64,000 bases of DNA from Loxodes magnus (taxonomy: Eukaryota > Ciliophora > Karyorelictea > Loxodida > Loxodidae): assembly GCA_946699065.1 (NCBI GenBank), contig CAMPDV010000282.1, positions 248,001-312,000 of the forward strand, in the 5' to 3' direction. Shown here one piece after another: positions 1 through 11,850 of the stretch (the first letter of the stretch is position 1; each line of letters opens with the position of its first letter). The position numbers and the translations under genes were made by a program. The notes below the pieces were generated by a model, which searched no databases, had not been told where the DNA came from, and saw nothing but the letters and a program-made list of their open reading frames with translations.

Positions 1-594
1 ATTTAAAAAATATTGTAGCAGAAGAGTAATAGTAGTCTTAAATATTATAAAATAAGGGTTAATTAAAGCTGTTAATTAATAAATCCTAGTTGAAAATAAT
101 AAAATAATAAATGAATATGCAAATAATTAAATTAAAAGTTTAAAATATCTAAAATATTTTTTTAATTAAATATAAATTTTAATTTATTTAAGCCAGATAT
201 TTAGTTAAATACAGAGTCTCTTCATTTAATTTTATATTCTTTCATTTTCTACATTTCAAATCTATTACTAATTTTTCAAGACAATTTTTATTTATTTTTA
301 TAATAAGTAGAGTCTTTAAAATATTTATTCATATCTATTTTTACCTGTAATACTGACAACGCCTATACTCTTTATCTTATATGTTTACAACTTAATTATT
401 CTTTCATTTTTCAATTTTACTTTAAAAATCAATGCAAATTTTTGATCTGCTTATATAGTCAATAATTTACTAATTTTATTTATAAATTTTATTTGCTTTA
501 AAACTATTATTATTCTCTGTATAAACATATTTTTAATAAGTTATTTTTTATATATTATGCTTTTTATCAAAAGTTTCATTTAATCTTACTTCTT

Positions 595-1395
595 TCATTT
601 CATTGGAAATTCGTAAGTCATTTCTTTTAAATTGAAGAATTTATTATTTTTATAAACTAAATGTAAAAAACGAATTTAGCTTTCTCTGGATTTATACAAA
701 GTACCAACTGCTATTTTTTTAACGAGGATATCACGACCTTCTTGATTAAGTGTAAGGTCACATTTCTGGCTCTCAGTTGATCCAGCCTGTATTTTTCTCT
801 TATAGACTCCTGTTGATGTAATCCATAGCTTGTTAATCTAGGCTCATATTCATTTTTGCTCTTTTTCATTCAGTTTGCTTTAGGTAATGCATTTTATTAG
901 AAAATAAAATCTTGATTTACAAAACCATAACCGCTTGATTTTTATCTTTATTAATTTTTTGTAAATATCTAGTTTTCATTATTTTCTCTTCTTTTAATTA
1001 AATTCTAATCTTAAATTTTTAATTCTGAGAGCTCTTCTTTTAATCTAAGCTGAAATTTTTCTAATTCCATTGATTTTTGATTGGTTAAGTTTAAATATAA
1101 TTATCTTTCATAATCATTCTTAAGTTACTAATTGATTTTATATTATTTATTTTCTTAAAATCGTTAGTTAATTATTCTGAAAATCAATTCTGTTCCTTAA
1201 TTATCTTATTAAAAAACTCTGCTATAAATAATTTTTTTGGGTAATTATAGTCTTCATTTGTTCAATTTAGTTTTAAAATCTTTATTGATGATCATTCTTA
1301 TACTAGATTGCTTGTACTGTTCCAACCATCACTTTACCTTGGGAAGAGGAGCCAGATGATGATGTAATAGTCTACTTTTAACTCTCCTTAGCCAT
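595..1395 (-). CDS. possible unknown protein-coding gene, open frame of 266 codons
   Basis: I do not recognise the product. From an ATG at 1395 one frame stays in register to a TGA at 595-597 (801 nt). It begins MAKESQ, followed by a Ser/Gly-rich stretch and a Gln-rich, possibly coiled-coil segment. It ends with a sequence containing GSTESQKCDLTLNQEG and KKIAVGT that reads like folded protein. In the middle (about 850-1120) this frame becomes unusually rich in TGA (Trp), while a second frame looks more natural (MELEKFQLRLKEELSEL). Two short introns or two compensating indels are therefore possible. Open frames are common by chance under this code, so the call is weak; a transcript or a homologue would decide. 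Confidence 0.25.
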
Positions 1396-3275
1396 CTTCC
1401 TCTTAACTGTTGTTTTTTAGTTTCTAGAGGAATCGACTATTGCGTGTTTATAAGGCAATTTGATATTTTTGATAATAAATGATGATTATAAGTTTAGTAT
1501 TTTATGGTATACATTTTGTATTGACAATTGATAATGTTGAATTTATTATTGGTAGGTAGTTTCTTTTTTATTAAGATTATGGATTTAATTTTGGTTTAAA
1601 TGGAATTTCTATATAAACTGGCTGTTATTTCTTACTATTTAAATTGGTTCTAAAATAATTTTAATTCTTTAATATAAAAAAATGTAAAAAATAGATCTAA
1701 AAATAAATAAAAATAGCATCCTAATATTATAGTCTAAATCAATGCTAACTATTTATTTTATTCTACCTTATATTATCTTAAAAGAACAAATCTAATCTTA
1801 ATTTAATGCTCTTATATTCATATCTTAAATAGCAAGGAACAATCCTAAAACTAAGATTAGCTTAATTATGCTACAGCAAGTACCCATGGATGAAGAATCG
1901 GACAAGAATCTTGGTAGGAGTCAAGAGAAGACAAGATTGAAGAGACATAAGTAACGCTAATGATGAAAGATGACAGATACTAAAGTCTCTTAGGGTAGCA
2001 TTCCGATGATGGCTTATAAAAGACAAGAGTAAAAAAATAATGGTAGCACTATGAAAGACTTGAGGAAATAATGAGTTGAATTAAAAATAGACTAAAGAGC
2101 TGCGAGCCATTGAGCGATCTATAATCTCATTAATTAATAATTGATAATAAAGTAGGATAAAATGTTTAAATATTAAATATAAAGCATAAAGAATAAATAG
2201 ATAATAATATTTTTAACATTACTACAATAAAAAATAAGCACATCCATTTAAAAATAGTTTCTTATTTACTATTAAGAAGTTAAATTATAATATAGTTAAA
2301 AGTATCTAAGCTTCACTAATATATTAAAGAATCGATTAAATAAAGTTAAACTAATTTAAATTATATAAAAAAGGCCTTATTGAAAACCAATAGGGCTATA
2401 TTGAATTTAAAGATTTTGAAAAGCTATTTTCATTATATTATTTGAATATTATTATTTAAGAAAATGATTTTAAAGATATGTAAGCACAATAAAAATTGGA
2501 TAATTACTATAAGTTAATTACAGTAGAATATAAATAAAATGATTCTAATTTAAACTTAATATATTTTAAATAAGATTACTTTATTAATTATATTATAATA
2601 TATAGCTTTAGATATTTTACTTCTAATTATAATTATTCATTGTGCTTATGCTTAGTTTTTTATTATTGTATTTATTAGAAATTCAGTATTTAAATTATTA
2701 TTTCTCTAAGTATATTTATAAATCATATCATCTACTTTAAGCTAAACTATCTACTATTTTGACTCTTATTTTTAGTCCAAATTTAACAAGTGACATTATT
2801 TGCTTTGTTTAATTAAAAATGTCTATCATGTAATCTAGACTCTTTAATGTAATTTTTTAAATATTAATATATTACAAGTTAGAAAGATTAAAAATGGTGG
2901 GAGCAACATTTTTATTTTTTGATTGTATCTCTACTATAGAGAAGTCCCTAGTTTAATCCAAAATTTTTAAGTAAGCGCATCTCAAAGTTTAGGAAAGGAA
3001 GTTTATAATTATAAAATATGCTCTCATTACACATGATGATCCTTGCTTTCAAAAAATTATCAGTAGAATGTCCCAGTTATTTCCAAAAAGAATAGTTTAT
3101 GTAAAGCAACACTACTAGAGTTTAGTTGCTCTCAAACATCCAAAGTTAATCATTATCATTAGCATATTAGGAGACAAATTTATCCCTTTTATCTATTTTA
3201 TTTGCTTATTATCTTTTTGGTACTGTTTTAAGATTTTTTTATAGCTTGCTTCATTATTATTATATATTATATAAA
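1396..3275. other. no supported gene; contains a LINE 3' end
   Basis: AT-rich DNA with no recognisable domain on either strand. A slightly GC-richer patch at about 1860-2130 ends in the AGAGC...GATCT type of 3' motif also seen at 38489, 43500 and 21783, so it is probably a truncated 3' piece of a LINE-like element on the plus strand. I see nothing else I can support here. Confidence 0.4.
2095..2124 (+). repeat. LINE 3'-terminal motif, family A (diverged)
   Basis: The sequence AGAGCTGCGAGCCATTGAGC, followed by a GATCTATAATC block, matches the terminal motif at 38489, 43500 and (reverse) 21783. It is followed by an AT-rich tail. In the better copies AGAGC pairs with GCTCT and GCAC pairs with GTGC. 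Confidence 0.4.
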
Positions 3276-3399
3276 ATGGAACTTTTTCCCATCAAATCTC
3301 TTATTTAAAGTGTTCATCTCAGCCAAACTACAATCAGTAAACAATACTTTAAGACCTCAAAATTATGCAATAACAAAATTCTAAACTTTTAACTTTAAG

Positions 3400-3900
3400 A
3401 GCACGAAGGAATAATTGAATGCCTTATGATTAGTACAAATGCACAAAATACAGAAAATAAGTAGGCAGCAAATATCAGAATCGATTAACTAGAAACTAAA
3501 TTCAATTCGCAGAACTGATGGAAAGCATATTTCTCTAAAATATATCGATGAATTATCTGATTAATTAGAACAACAACCTACGATAAATTATATTCCCTAT
3601 CGGAAAATAATTAGACGCTGATATTGCAAGAGTCCAGGACATAAAGTGCGAAATTGTATCAAGATTGACTAAAAGAAAAGAGAATCATAGAGAATGAATG
3701 GAAAAATATATTCAGATTTTATTACAATTATAAAGGAAAAATTTACAGGAAAAAAATATTCCAACTTAACAAAGAAGCTCCATACATCTAATATGCAGCT
3801 AATTAATTCAATAAGAAATAAATGGGAATCGACCTATCGAAACTATTAGGTAGAGCAAGCTGAAAGTCATCAATACTTATAATAGACATTATCCAAGCAA
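3400..3900 (+). pseudogene. LINE ORF1 relic with CCHC zinc knuckle
   Basis: At 3616-3657 the translation reads RWYCKSPGHKVRNC. This is a C-x2-C-x4-H-x4-C knuckle in which the first Cys codon (TGC) has become Arg (CGC). About 60 nt downstream, in a shifted frame, WKNIFRFYYNYKGKIYRKKY matches the block that follows the knuckle in the better copies near 41200 and 52440 (FRI-P-G-YRKKF). The relation is seen by comparing copies within this window. A possible start is the ATG in the context TATATAAAATGGAA at about 3276. The copy is frame-broken. By family analogy the product would be an RNA-binding, gag-like ORF1 protein. Confidence 0.5.
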
Positions 3901-4120
3901 ATTGTAAGTTAATGCTTGATTTAACATTAAATTTTTAATTAATGATGAGCCAAATATAGATGGAATTATGTTAATTAATTATTATTATTATTTTTCAATT
4001 TAAGCTCATTTCTAGAAAAGTTTCACATAGTATCTTAAGCAATATTTATGTATTTATGACATTTTTATGAATATCTTCTGTTTCTGTTCAATTCCCAAAA
4101 TAAATAAAATGTAAGGCTGA

Positions 4121-4455
4121 ATTAATTAATTAATGATAACTGAACAGATGGTGAGAGCAGATTTTGGCCTTCTTGGCTAAGCTTTCTGATTTTATGGCTA
4201 GGAACGAATTCCTTTCCTTTCGCTGAAAAAGTCCCCGGTCAGAGTCATTTTCTGAAGGAGCGCTGTCTACGAGATTATCTTCTACTGATAGGGGGTTGAA
4301 GCCTAGCTGCTCATAGCGATGGAGCTCCATAGTAGCTGTGCCTGGAGCTCAACAGGATAACCCGTTATTCCTTAAAAAAGAGAGTGTTGGGTCGTCTAAT
4401 CGGAAAGTAGTTTCCAGTCCCAAAAACTCTTTTAGTTAAAATTAATTAATTAAAT
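4121..4455 (-). repeat. about 300-bp GC-richer dispersed repeat, copy 1
   Basis: Read on the minus strand this block runs from an AAAGAGTTTTTGGGACTGG start to a CTCACCATCTG end and is clearly the same element as 44150-44450 on the plus strand. Both copies are bordered by TTAATTAATTAA-type sequence, so target-site duplications are likely but their limits are ambiguous. A frame is conserved between the copies (for example DRGLFQRKERN against DQGLSQRQERN, then FLAIK-ES and SHHLF). This suggests a fragment of a coding element rather than a tRNA-derived SINE. No longer relative is seen in the window. Confidence 0.55.
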
Positions 4456-4891
4456 GTAAGCATTTTTATGCTTAATAGCAGAACAGTAAGGACTTTCCAC
4501 CCCATAATTTACGATATATAATAATCAAAGTCAGCTTTGTTGTTGGATTGATCTCATGCTTTCATGGCTTCGTGGCCTTACTTCAAGAACTGATAAGCCC
4601 AGTGATACTTTGTAATTGAATACAGGCTGAGCAGGGATTAAGCGCCGATTGTCTTTATCGAAGCCTCCTCCAACCGAAATAACTAAATACTTCACCCCAT
4701 TAAGGTATTCAAACCATTAATAAATTGAACCCGGATTTTGAAGAGTGCGTGATTTCCATCAGCTCCATAATTAATTATTTAGATATAGGAAATTAATTAA
4801 ATTAAAATGTATGAGATTAGAAGATTTTATATTTAGATAATTAGTATAAAAGTAAAAGAGTCATAAATATTTAATTTTTTCTTTTTGAGAT

Positions 4892-7188
4892 TCAAAAAAT
4901 CGCACAGTTACATCCTGATTTTCTCACTATCATCACTTAGTTAGTCTTACCTTATCTTTGTGAAAATTTTTATAAATCATTTTTCAAATCCTATTAAGTC
5001 ATATTTGAACTTTATCTTAAAATAGATTCAACTAAATTTTCCTTCTTTATCTACTAAAATCTATCTTTCTAAGAATATATCAAATACCAGGCAATGTCTC
5101 TTCTCTTTTTTAGCTATTTAAACTATTTTAAACTTTCTTCATCTAAATTTTTTACTAGGTCTCAGTAACTTTGTCTTAACTACTAATCTTATTCAGTTAA
5201 AGGATTATAAACAGCGTATTAATAAGCCAGAATCTCTCCAAAGCGGTTTCCTTCTACTTCTAGTTGTAATTTATGTTCGTAAGTTCCTGAATCTTTCTCT
5301 GTGATAATTTCTATTTCTACTATTTTACTTTACTCTGGATTTAAATTTCCTACAAAGCATTTTTAAGTAAAATTATCTAGACTTTCTATATAAATATTTT
5401 ATGGTCATTACTCTTTTCCAATATTTTATACTTCTAACTATATTTTAGCCACTTCTTCATTTAAATAATAATTAGATTCTTATTTTAACTTAATAGAGCC
5501 TTAAGGTAATTACATCACTTCAAAGTGGACTTAGCATTCATTTTAAATATTTTACTTATCGCTTTTCTTAAGTACAAATGTCTGTACTAGTGAATTTTCC
5601 TCATAACTAATAAAACTAATTTATACCTTTTTCTTGATAACTTCGGAGGAATTTAATGTTCTATCAAGTTTAAAAGACTATTACTTATCTATTTCAAAAA
5701 TACTAACAGGCTTGCTACATTTATCTTTACCAATATTCTAAATTTAGCTAATTTATAAAACTTACAATTCTAGTTCAGCTTTCTATCCACTATATACTCT
5801 TAAATTATTCTTAGCACATTCTAATTATCCCTGCATAAAAACTTACTTCATATATTGAACTTTATTCACTCTTTTATTCCTCCTTTTATGGTTTCTAATA
5901 TTTTTCGTTTTCTTTTAGATTGATGAATTGCTGTTATCTCTTTCTTAACTCTTCATCTTTCTCTTACAACCTTTTAGTAAGTTCAAAAATTTGATTTTCA
6001 TAGCTTAGCTACATATTTTCTAACTAATTTTGGTATTAGTTAGCAATATCAGCTTTTATTTATTAGATTTAATCTTATTAATAATTATTATTTTGAGGAG
6101 CATACTGTTCTTATATAGGGAATCCTTAGTATTGCTATTATTGATTAGCTTCGTAATTACCTTTCATTTACTGTTTATTTTGAAGTTATTAATTTTATAC
6201 ATTAGATGGTGTTAAGTTTTGCATGTAATTCCCCTTCTAAATTATTGTGGCTTCTAATTCATAATCATGTTTTATTTCCTCAGTTTATTATACTGATATA
6301 ATATAAAAAACTTACAGTAAGCTTACTACTAGTTATAAAGCTCCTAAGTTTATTATTAATTTTATGTTTACTAGACTGGAAAGACTTCGCTTGGTAAGTC
6401 TTATTCTTGTATTTGATTTTCTTTTTAAAAAACAAGTTAAAAGTTGTTTCTTTATTCTGTGTCATTAATTATTTCTTCTTGGTTACTATCAATTTTCATT
6501 TTCATTCCCTCAGTTTTTTATGCTAAAATAATAGGTAAAACTTACGAACAATCTCTTACCAGTTTTAAAATGTTTAATCTTATAAATAATTCTTTTCTAA
6601 TTGTACTTGCTAGATTTAGTTTGGAAAATCTTGCTCTTTTAATTTTACTTCTTGCTAAAAAATAAGTTAAAAGTTGTTTCTTTATTCTGTGTCATTAATT
6701 ATTTCTTCTTAGTATTTTTATCTTAACTAGTACATTATTCCTGGCTTTCTTTACAAATAATGCTACTCTACTTTTTCAGGATTATGCTTATATATCCAAG
6801 CTATTTTATGCACAACTTATTCTTCTTGACTGCTTATTTTATTTTCCTTCGAAAAAGAAGCCTAACCTTTATTAAAATATGCAAGCAACTGTAAACACTT
6901 AGATTATAGCTCGTCCATTTGTTTCATTCGCTAGCACATTTATTCCATTTCATCTTGGCTTTATCTGTACTTTTAATCTTTTGTATCCATTTTTAAGTTT
7001 CTATCTAATACATCTAGATCTCATTGAATCTACTTTAATAAGTCGTAATCCTCTCTAGGTTCTAATATTCTAGCTATCTTTTCTCTTTCTCTAAACTCCT
7101 AAATTATTTGAGTCATTTTTTAAGTTTTTTCATTCAAATCAGCAAGATCTGACCTAGTTATTTTACTAAGTTCATTTAAGTTTTACAT
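4892..7188 (-). CDS. coiled-coil protein with tandem NBR1-type Ig-like domains, copy 1
   Basis: Code-27 translation gives 744 residues from the first in-frame ATG (7188) to TGA at 4892-4894, after removing three introns: 6523-6545 and 6293-6315 (23 nt each, GTAAG...AG) and 5831-5846 (16 nt, GTAAG...GCAG). With these removed the frame closes exactly. The N-terminal half is helical and coiled-coil (NELSKITRSDLADLNEK, FREREKIARILEPRED). A Gln-rich linker follows, then two beta-rich repeats with the N-x-G-x5-W and G-x-Y-x-H pattern of the NBR1 central Ig-like domain. The reading frame is conserved with copies 2 and 3 for about 70 codons upstream of 7188, so the true start is probably further upstream behind another intron. 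An internal tandem duplication of about 227 bp (6437-6710) adds the extra intron. By family analogy this could be a scaffold or autophagy-receptor-like protein; the function is not shown. Confidence 0.7.
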
Positions 7189-7433
7189 AATCCAACTGAT
7201 GATATTCTCGCATCGCTATGATACTAGGTCATAGAGAGAATACTAGATATCTGGCTGTTAGCATAGCTATATAGTTTTGGCTAGCTATTATATCCCTTAA
7301 TAAAATTGATTAGTCTCACTAGGTTTTTATGGATTAGACTAATAATTAGGCTAAATTTTTAAATAATAATTAATTTAAAATAAATAAAACTAGGGATTAG
7401 GCTACTTTAACTAAGTTCTTTAATAGCTGCCAT

Positions 7434-8940
7434 TCAATAAATAAAAGGTTTTAATTTACTTTTTTCAGAAAGGAAAATAGAAAAGGCTTATATAAGATTT
7501 TTATTATAAGATGACATCTTCAGTTATATTTTTAGTTATTGCGTAATAATAAATTCAATTTCGTAGTGATAGTCAATTTAAGGTAAATATGGATGCTAAC
7601 GTTAAAAGATGTAAAAGGAAAACTTAGAGTTGCTTACCATAAAAATTAAAAAATTAGCTGAATATCATTATGTCTAAAAAATAAATTGATAACTTACAAC
7701 TTACTTAAGCTTTCATCAAAGATTAAGAATAGAATACTCATAACCAGCAGAAAAGGTTAGGAGTAATATATTATAAAATATCTAGTTTAAAAGAGTTTTT
7801 CGAAATCAATTAAGAAATAAATTTATAATATAATATTTTTTAATATCAATCGAAGATTATAACAATCACTTAGATATAAAACAATTTTATAAATCACATA
7901 TTAAAGTATCAAGTCAGAGAGAATAGATTAATATATAACACTTATAGAAAAGGAAATTTATTTAATTGAGGAACTTTGTTGGTTTAGGATGATGATGAGA
8001 TTTAATGCATGCGATTTAAAATCTATCTGATTTAACTATAAACATTTTAGGGCTTTAGTATTTTTAGGTTTAGTATGCTTCTCTTCTAAAATTAAAATAA
8101 TAATTTAGTCATTAAGCTATAGTAAAATATACTTATAAACTTGAATATATAAGAAAAGTTTAAATATCATTAAAACTATTTTGTTCGGTACCTTCACGTA
8201 AAAAAGATATTTGATTATTTAAGAAACTTCGAAAAATAATATAATTAGGTAGAAGTTGAAAAGCAATAGCATTTTCCTCTTATGTCTCTTCATGTTCTCC
8301 TAGAGTGTAAAAGATGTTATGTAATTTAGTTTTGAATGATAGTAAATTTAGCAAATAATAACTAGTTTCATATCTTGACTTATCCCTTACCTAATTTAGT
8401 TATCTTATACTAAATATTAGTTTTTAGATTTTAGCTTAAACATAATTAATCTCCTTCATTCTTATGTTTCTTCTACCTATATTAATTTAGCTAATAAAAT
8501 ATACTCTAATAAATATATGAAGATTATTATTTAATTTAAATTTTTAATAGCTTTTATGCTTAAAATTAGAGTAAAAGAGTATATAATAGTAAAACTTTTA
8601 GCTTATTAGTTTCAATCATAGCTTTCATTTTTAGCTTGAGAATCAATTTATGAACATTTTATATTTTTGATTTATCTTTGCAGCATTTTCATAAAATGAC
8701 TTAATTTATATTTAATTAGACGGTATGAATTTCTTATTTTGTACAAAGAAGATTATTTAAAGATTTATTCTTTTATCTCCATTGAGATAAATATCTTTCT
8801 ATAGTGTAATAGTGAATTCTATTCTTTTAGGTATAAGCAAATTTTAAATAATTAGTATATCAGCTAATGCTTCTCAGAAAAATCATCAATATTCTTAGTA
8901 TTCTATTTTCTCTAATATTTTGCTAAGTTAGTAATAAGAG
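7434..8940. repeat. old segmental duplicate of 27060-27760, no supported gene
   Basis: The DNA upstream of NBR1-like copy 1 resembles the DNA upstream of copy 2 in the same relative orientation: both have an AGAAAGG motif, an AGATGA(C/T)A block, a GATAGTCA(A/T)TT block and a CATAAC(C/T)(A/G)GCAG block in the same order. Divergence is high. Frames on the plus strand can be read for hundreds of codons, but they differ between the duplicates, so I do not call a gene. Confidence 0.4.
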
Positions 8941-10100
8941 TAATTAACAAATGGAAATAGTCATAACTTTAGTTACTGATAATAACCTTAATATTTCTGG
9001 AGTTTAATTGAGATTGTGTATGTAGAATGTTAAATAGTATTTTCTATTAAGTTTCAGAAAAATATAATATTATATGTTGGTGATTTCGAGAGAAAATTTA
9101 CTATTTCTAGCCTTGGTGGTAAAGCTTAGATGTAGCATTTAGTTAGTTTAGAAAATAGAATTTGTTTGCAAAGATAAAATAATTTGAAATACTTAGCTCG
9201 TACTACTTAATGAATATAGTACCATAAATATTTTTCTACTGTTTAATTTATAAAAATTGGAGTATTCAATAGAAGATATTTCAACAACTCTTAACTAATT
9301 GAATAAAGAGTTTTCATATTTACTTTAAGTTGATTAAGCAGTTGAATGAAATTTCATATATCAAATAGGTAAAAATATTTAGCAGATTTAGAGTTCAAAG
9401 CATTTACAATTATTCATTTAAGAATACAACATATTTCATTTATAAAGACTAGAATCAAACTGCTAGAAAATAAACAACATTAGAACGATAATCATGTAAT
9501 CCTTTCACTTCTTTTGTAGCATTCCAATCTAGTACTTAAAATAAGAATGAATGGAGATTAAAAAGCATGAAAATAGTATCTATTAAGAACCAAAAAATGA
9601 TAGATTGATACTTATGAAAGTAACTAGCGCTATATGCTCACATCTTATTTAAAGCTTTTATGCAAAATAATAATTTACAGCAGAATATGATATTCAGAAA
9701 AATTTTAATGCATACTAGTGATTTTACTAAGAGATTATTGCTATACAATCTATCTAAATCATAATATTATTATGTTTTATAGAAGAAAAAAATAATTTAA
9801 TCAAATATCTTAGGATTAGAGAGTCAAACAGATTTTTGTCATGAGAACTTTGTTAGGTGAGAAGAAAACTAAGAAAGAATTATATTATTTATGATTATAC
9901 TAAGTTATTTACAATTTAGAAATTGTAGTAGAGAAAGATTCAGGAAAGTATTAGCATAGATTGTAACTTGAAAAAGACGTAGGTCAAGTTGAACTTCTTT
10001 TGAGTATTCGCAATTTTTTATAAAGATAGCAGTAGATACAGAAATTAAACTTTTCGAGTAGTAGAAGTTTATATTTCAATATTTGCATATGCTTGGAAGG
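8940..10100 (+). repeat. decayed segment duplicated at 33550-34620; includes an NBR1-domain relic
   Basis: 9240-9440 aligns with 33960-34180: shared TATAAAAA(C/T)TGGAGTAT, ATATCAAATA and AGCAGATTTAGAGTT(C/A)AAAGCATTTACAA. A block at about 9925-9970 encodes EKDSGKYQHRLQLE, nearly the same at DNA level as the second NBR1-like domain of the genes at 24.8-27.0 and 34.9-37.1 kb (EKDSGKYQHKFQLE). Frames shift between the readable stretches, so this looks like a dead paralogue rather than a live gene. The arrangement could also include unrecognised introns. Confidence 0.4.
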
Positions 10101-11850
10101 GTTTTATTCGTAATTTTAAAAATTTTAATTCTTTAATGGAAATAATATTTTAAGAAGAGCTATTAAATCTGCTAGAAAAGAGTGTCTGTAAACTGCTCAT
10201 ACTAAATCTTCTTTAATATAAGAAAACTACAATATATAATAGATTCTTCTTATAATATTTGATGATAGTACTATCAAACTATTTTAAAATAATTAAGGCA
10301 TCAATCTTCTAGGTTTACTACTATCCCTTTACTAAAATTTAAAAATTTAGCATTTGCTTAAATTTAAATCCCAGACCTATTTATTTGTAGTTGAACCATT
10401 TTTTCTTTTTATTTACTTTTCAGTTTTTTTCAATGGTTTAACGTAAGAAATTATGAAGAAACATATTTGCTTACTTATTAAATTTTGCTTTAGCGAGGAA
10501 ATATAAAAAGATCTTTGATTTTAACTCTAAAGCAAGGTTAGTTTTAGGAAGAAGAGATTTATGATATTTTCATGACCTTAAAAATGCACTTTTACTATCA
10601 AATAACTCTGTCTATCTTTTACTTATATTAGTATTTGTTTTCATCTAATTTTATATAAGAATCTTTCCCTTGCTGGCTAAAGAAGCAAAATATCTATAAT
10701 ATTGATAAATAGTTAATTTATGCTTCATTAAGAACTATCTTTTAATAGATATCAATATTCTCTCTTCTTAACACTTTGTGAACTGAAATAAAAGATTACA
10801 TTACATATGTTTTTTTTAAACGAGTATAAAGAATGATGGATGTAAGTATCTTTTCATTTATTCCTTACATTTTAGTAATTAACTTGATGCTATTAGATCA
10901 CTAGCAACCTATATAACTAAAGTTAAGGCTATAATTACATTTCCTATTTGAATAATTAATAAAAGTAGTTTCTAGTTTCCTTATCTTCTATTTTTTCCTT
11001 TATTATTCTTTGACTGATTTAACTTAACTTTCTATTTTTTTACCCTATAACTAAGAAATGCTTAAACAGAGGGAAAATAAAATTAAACCGGTTTTTATCT
11101 CTTTTTTACCAAAACTCACTGCAAGCTCGCTCAGGTAAATTTCTCTTCTTGTGTTAATAAGTAAGATTTACAGAGTTATATTAGAAAATAGAGGAAAATA
11201 AGGAAGAGATAATAGAGTCATCTTTAAAAACTGATAGTCAATTTCTTTAAAAGAGATACTTCAATTTCTGAAATTTGTTGTATCTTTAAGTTTGAAATAG
11301 TTATTTTTCTTAAATTTGAAGAAGTTTAAATCTATATTTTAGACTATATTCTTTCTTTTATGTGTAGCTCATATTTCGATAGTATGAAAAGTAGTATATT
11401 TAGTTTCTCTATTTTTTAGAAATTTAGTCAACTATATTAATTAACTTCTGCTGAAATCATTTTTTGCTATCTATCTAAACAGACTAAAAATAACTCTATA
11501 AATTACATTTAAAGTTCTTTTAACTTCTTATTTCTACGCATTCTAAAGTATATAAGTATATAAGCTTCTGAAATAGACTAATGTTTAAGTTAAGAAAAAT
11601 AATTAATATAATGATAGCAAATAGCATACCTAACGTTTTCTAAATGAAGTGTATAACTTATTTTAGTTCTGTCAGTTATATACTTAGGCTATTAAATTAA
11701 GTTATTTTATAAGAAGAAAAAATTAGGAAATTCAAAATATTTTTATATATAATACCTTAGATAAACTTTAAAATACATATATTAATACATTTATTATTGT
11801 AAGATATAGCTATTTAATACTGTCTGCCTTTTATATATCTCTATTTTTTT
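10100..11850. other. AT-rich stretch, nothing supported
   Basis: No domain, RNA gene or clear repeat was recognised on either strand. Open frames without TGA exist on both strands but none agrees with a paralogue in the window. Confidence 0.3.

Noticed and set aside
10250..10290. F-D-D motif on the plus strand as a reverse-transcriptase catalytic box
   Set aside because: FDDS without the flanking hydrophobic strands or other RT motifs; neighbouring DNA is a decayed duplicate with shifting frames.
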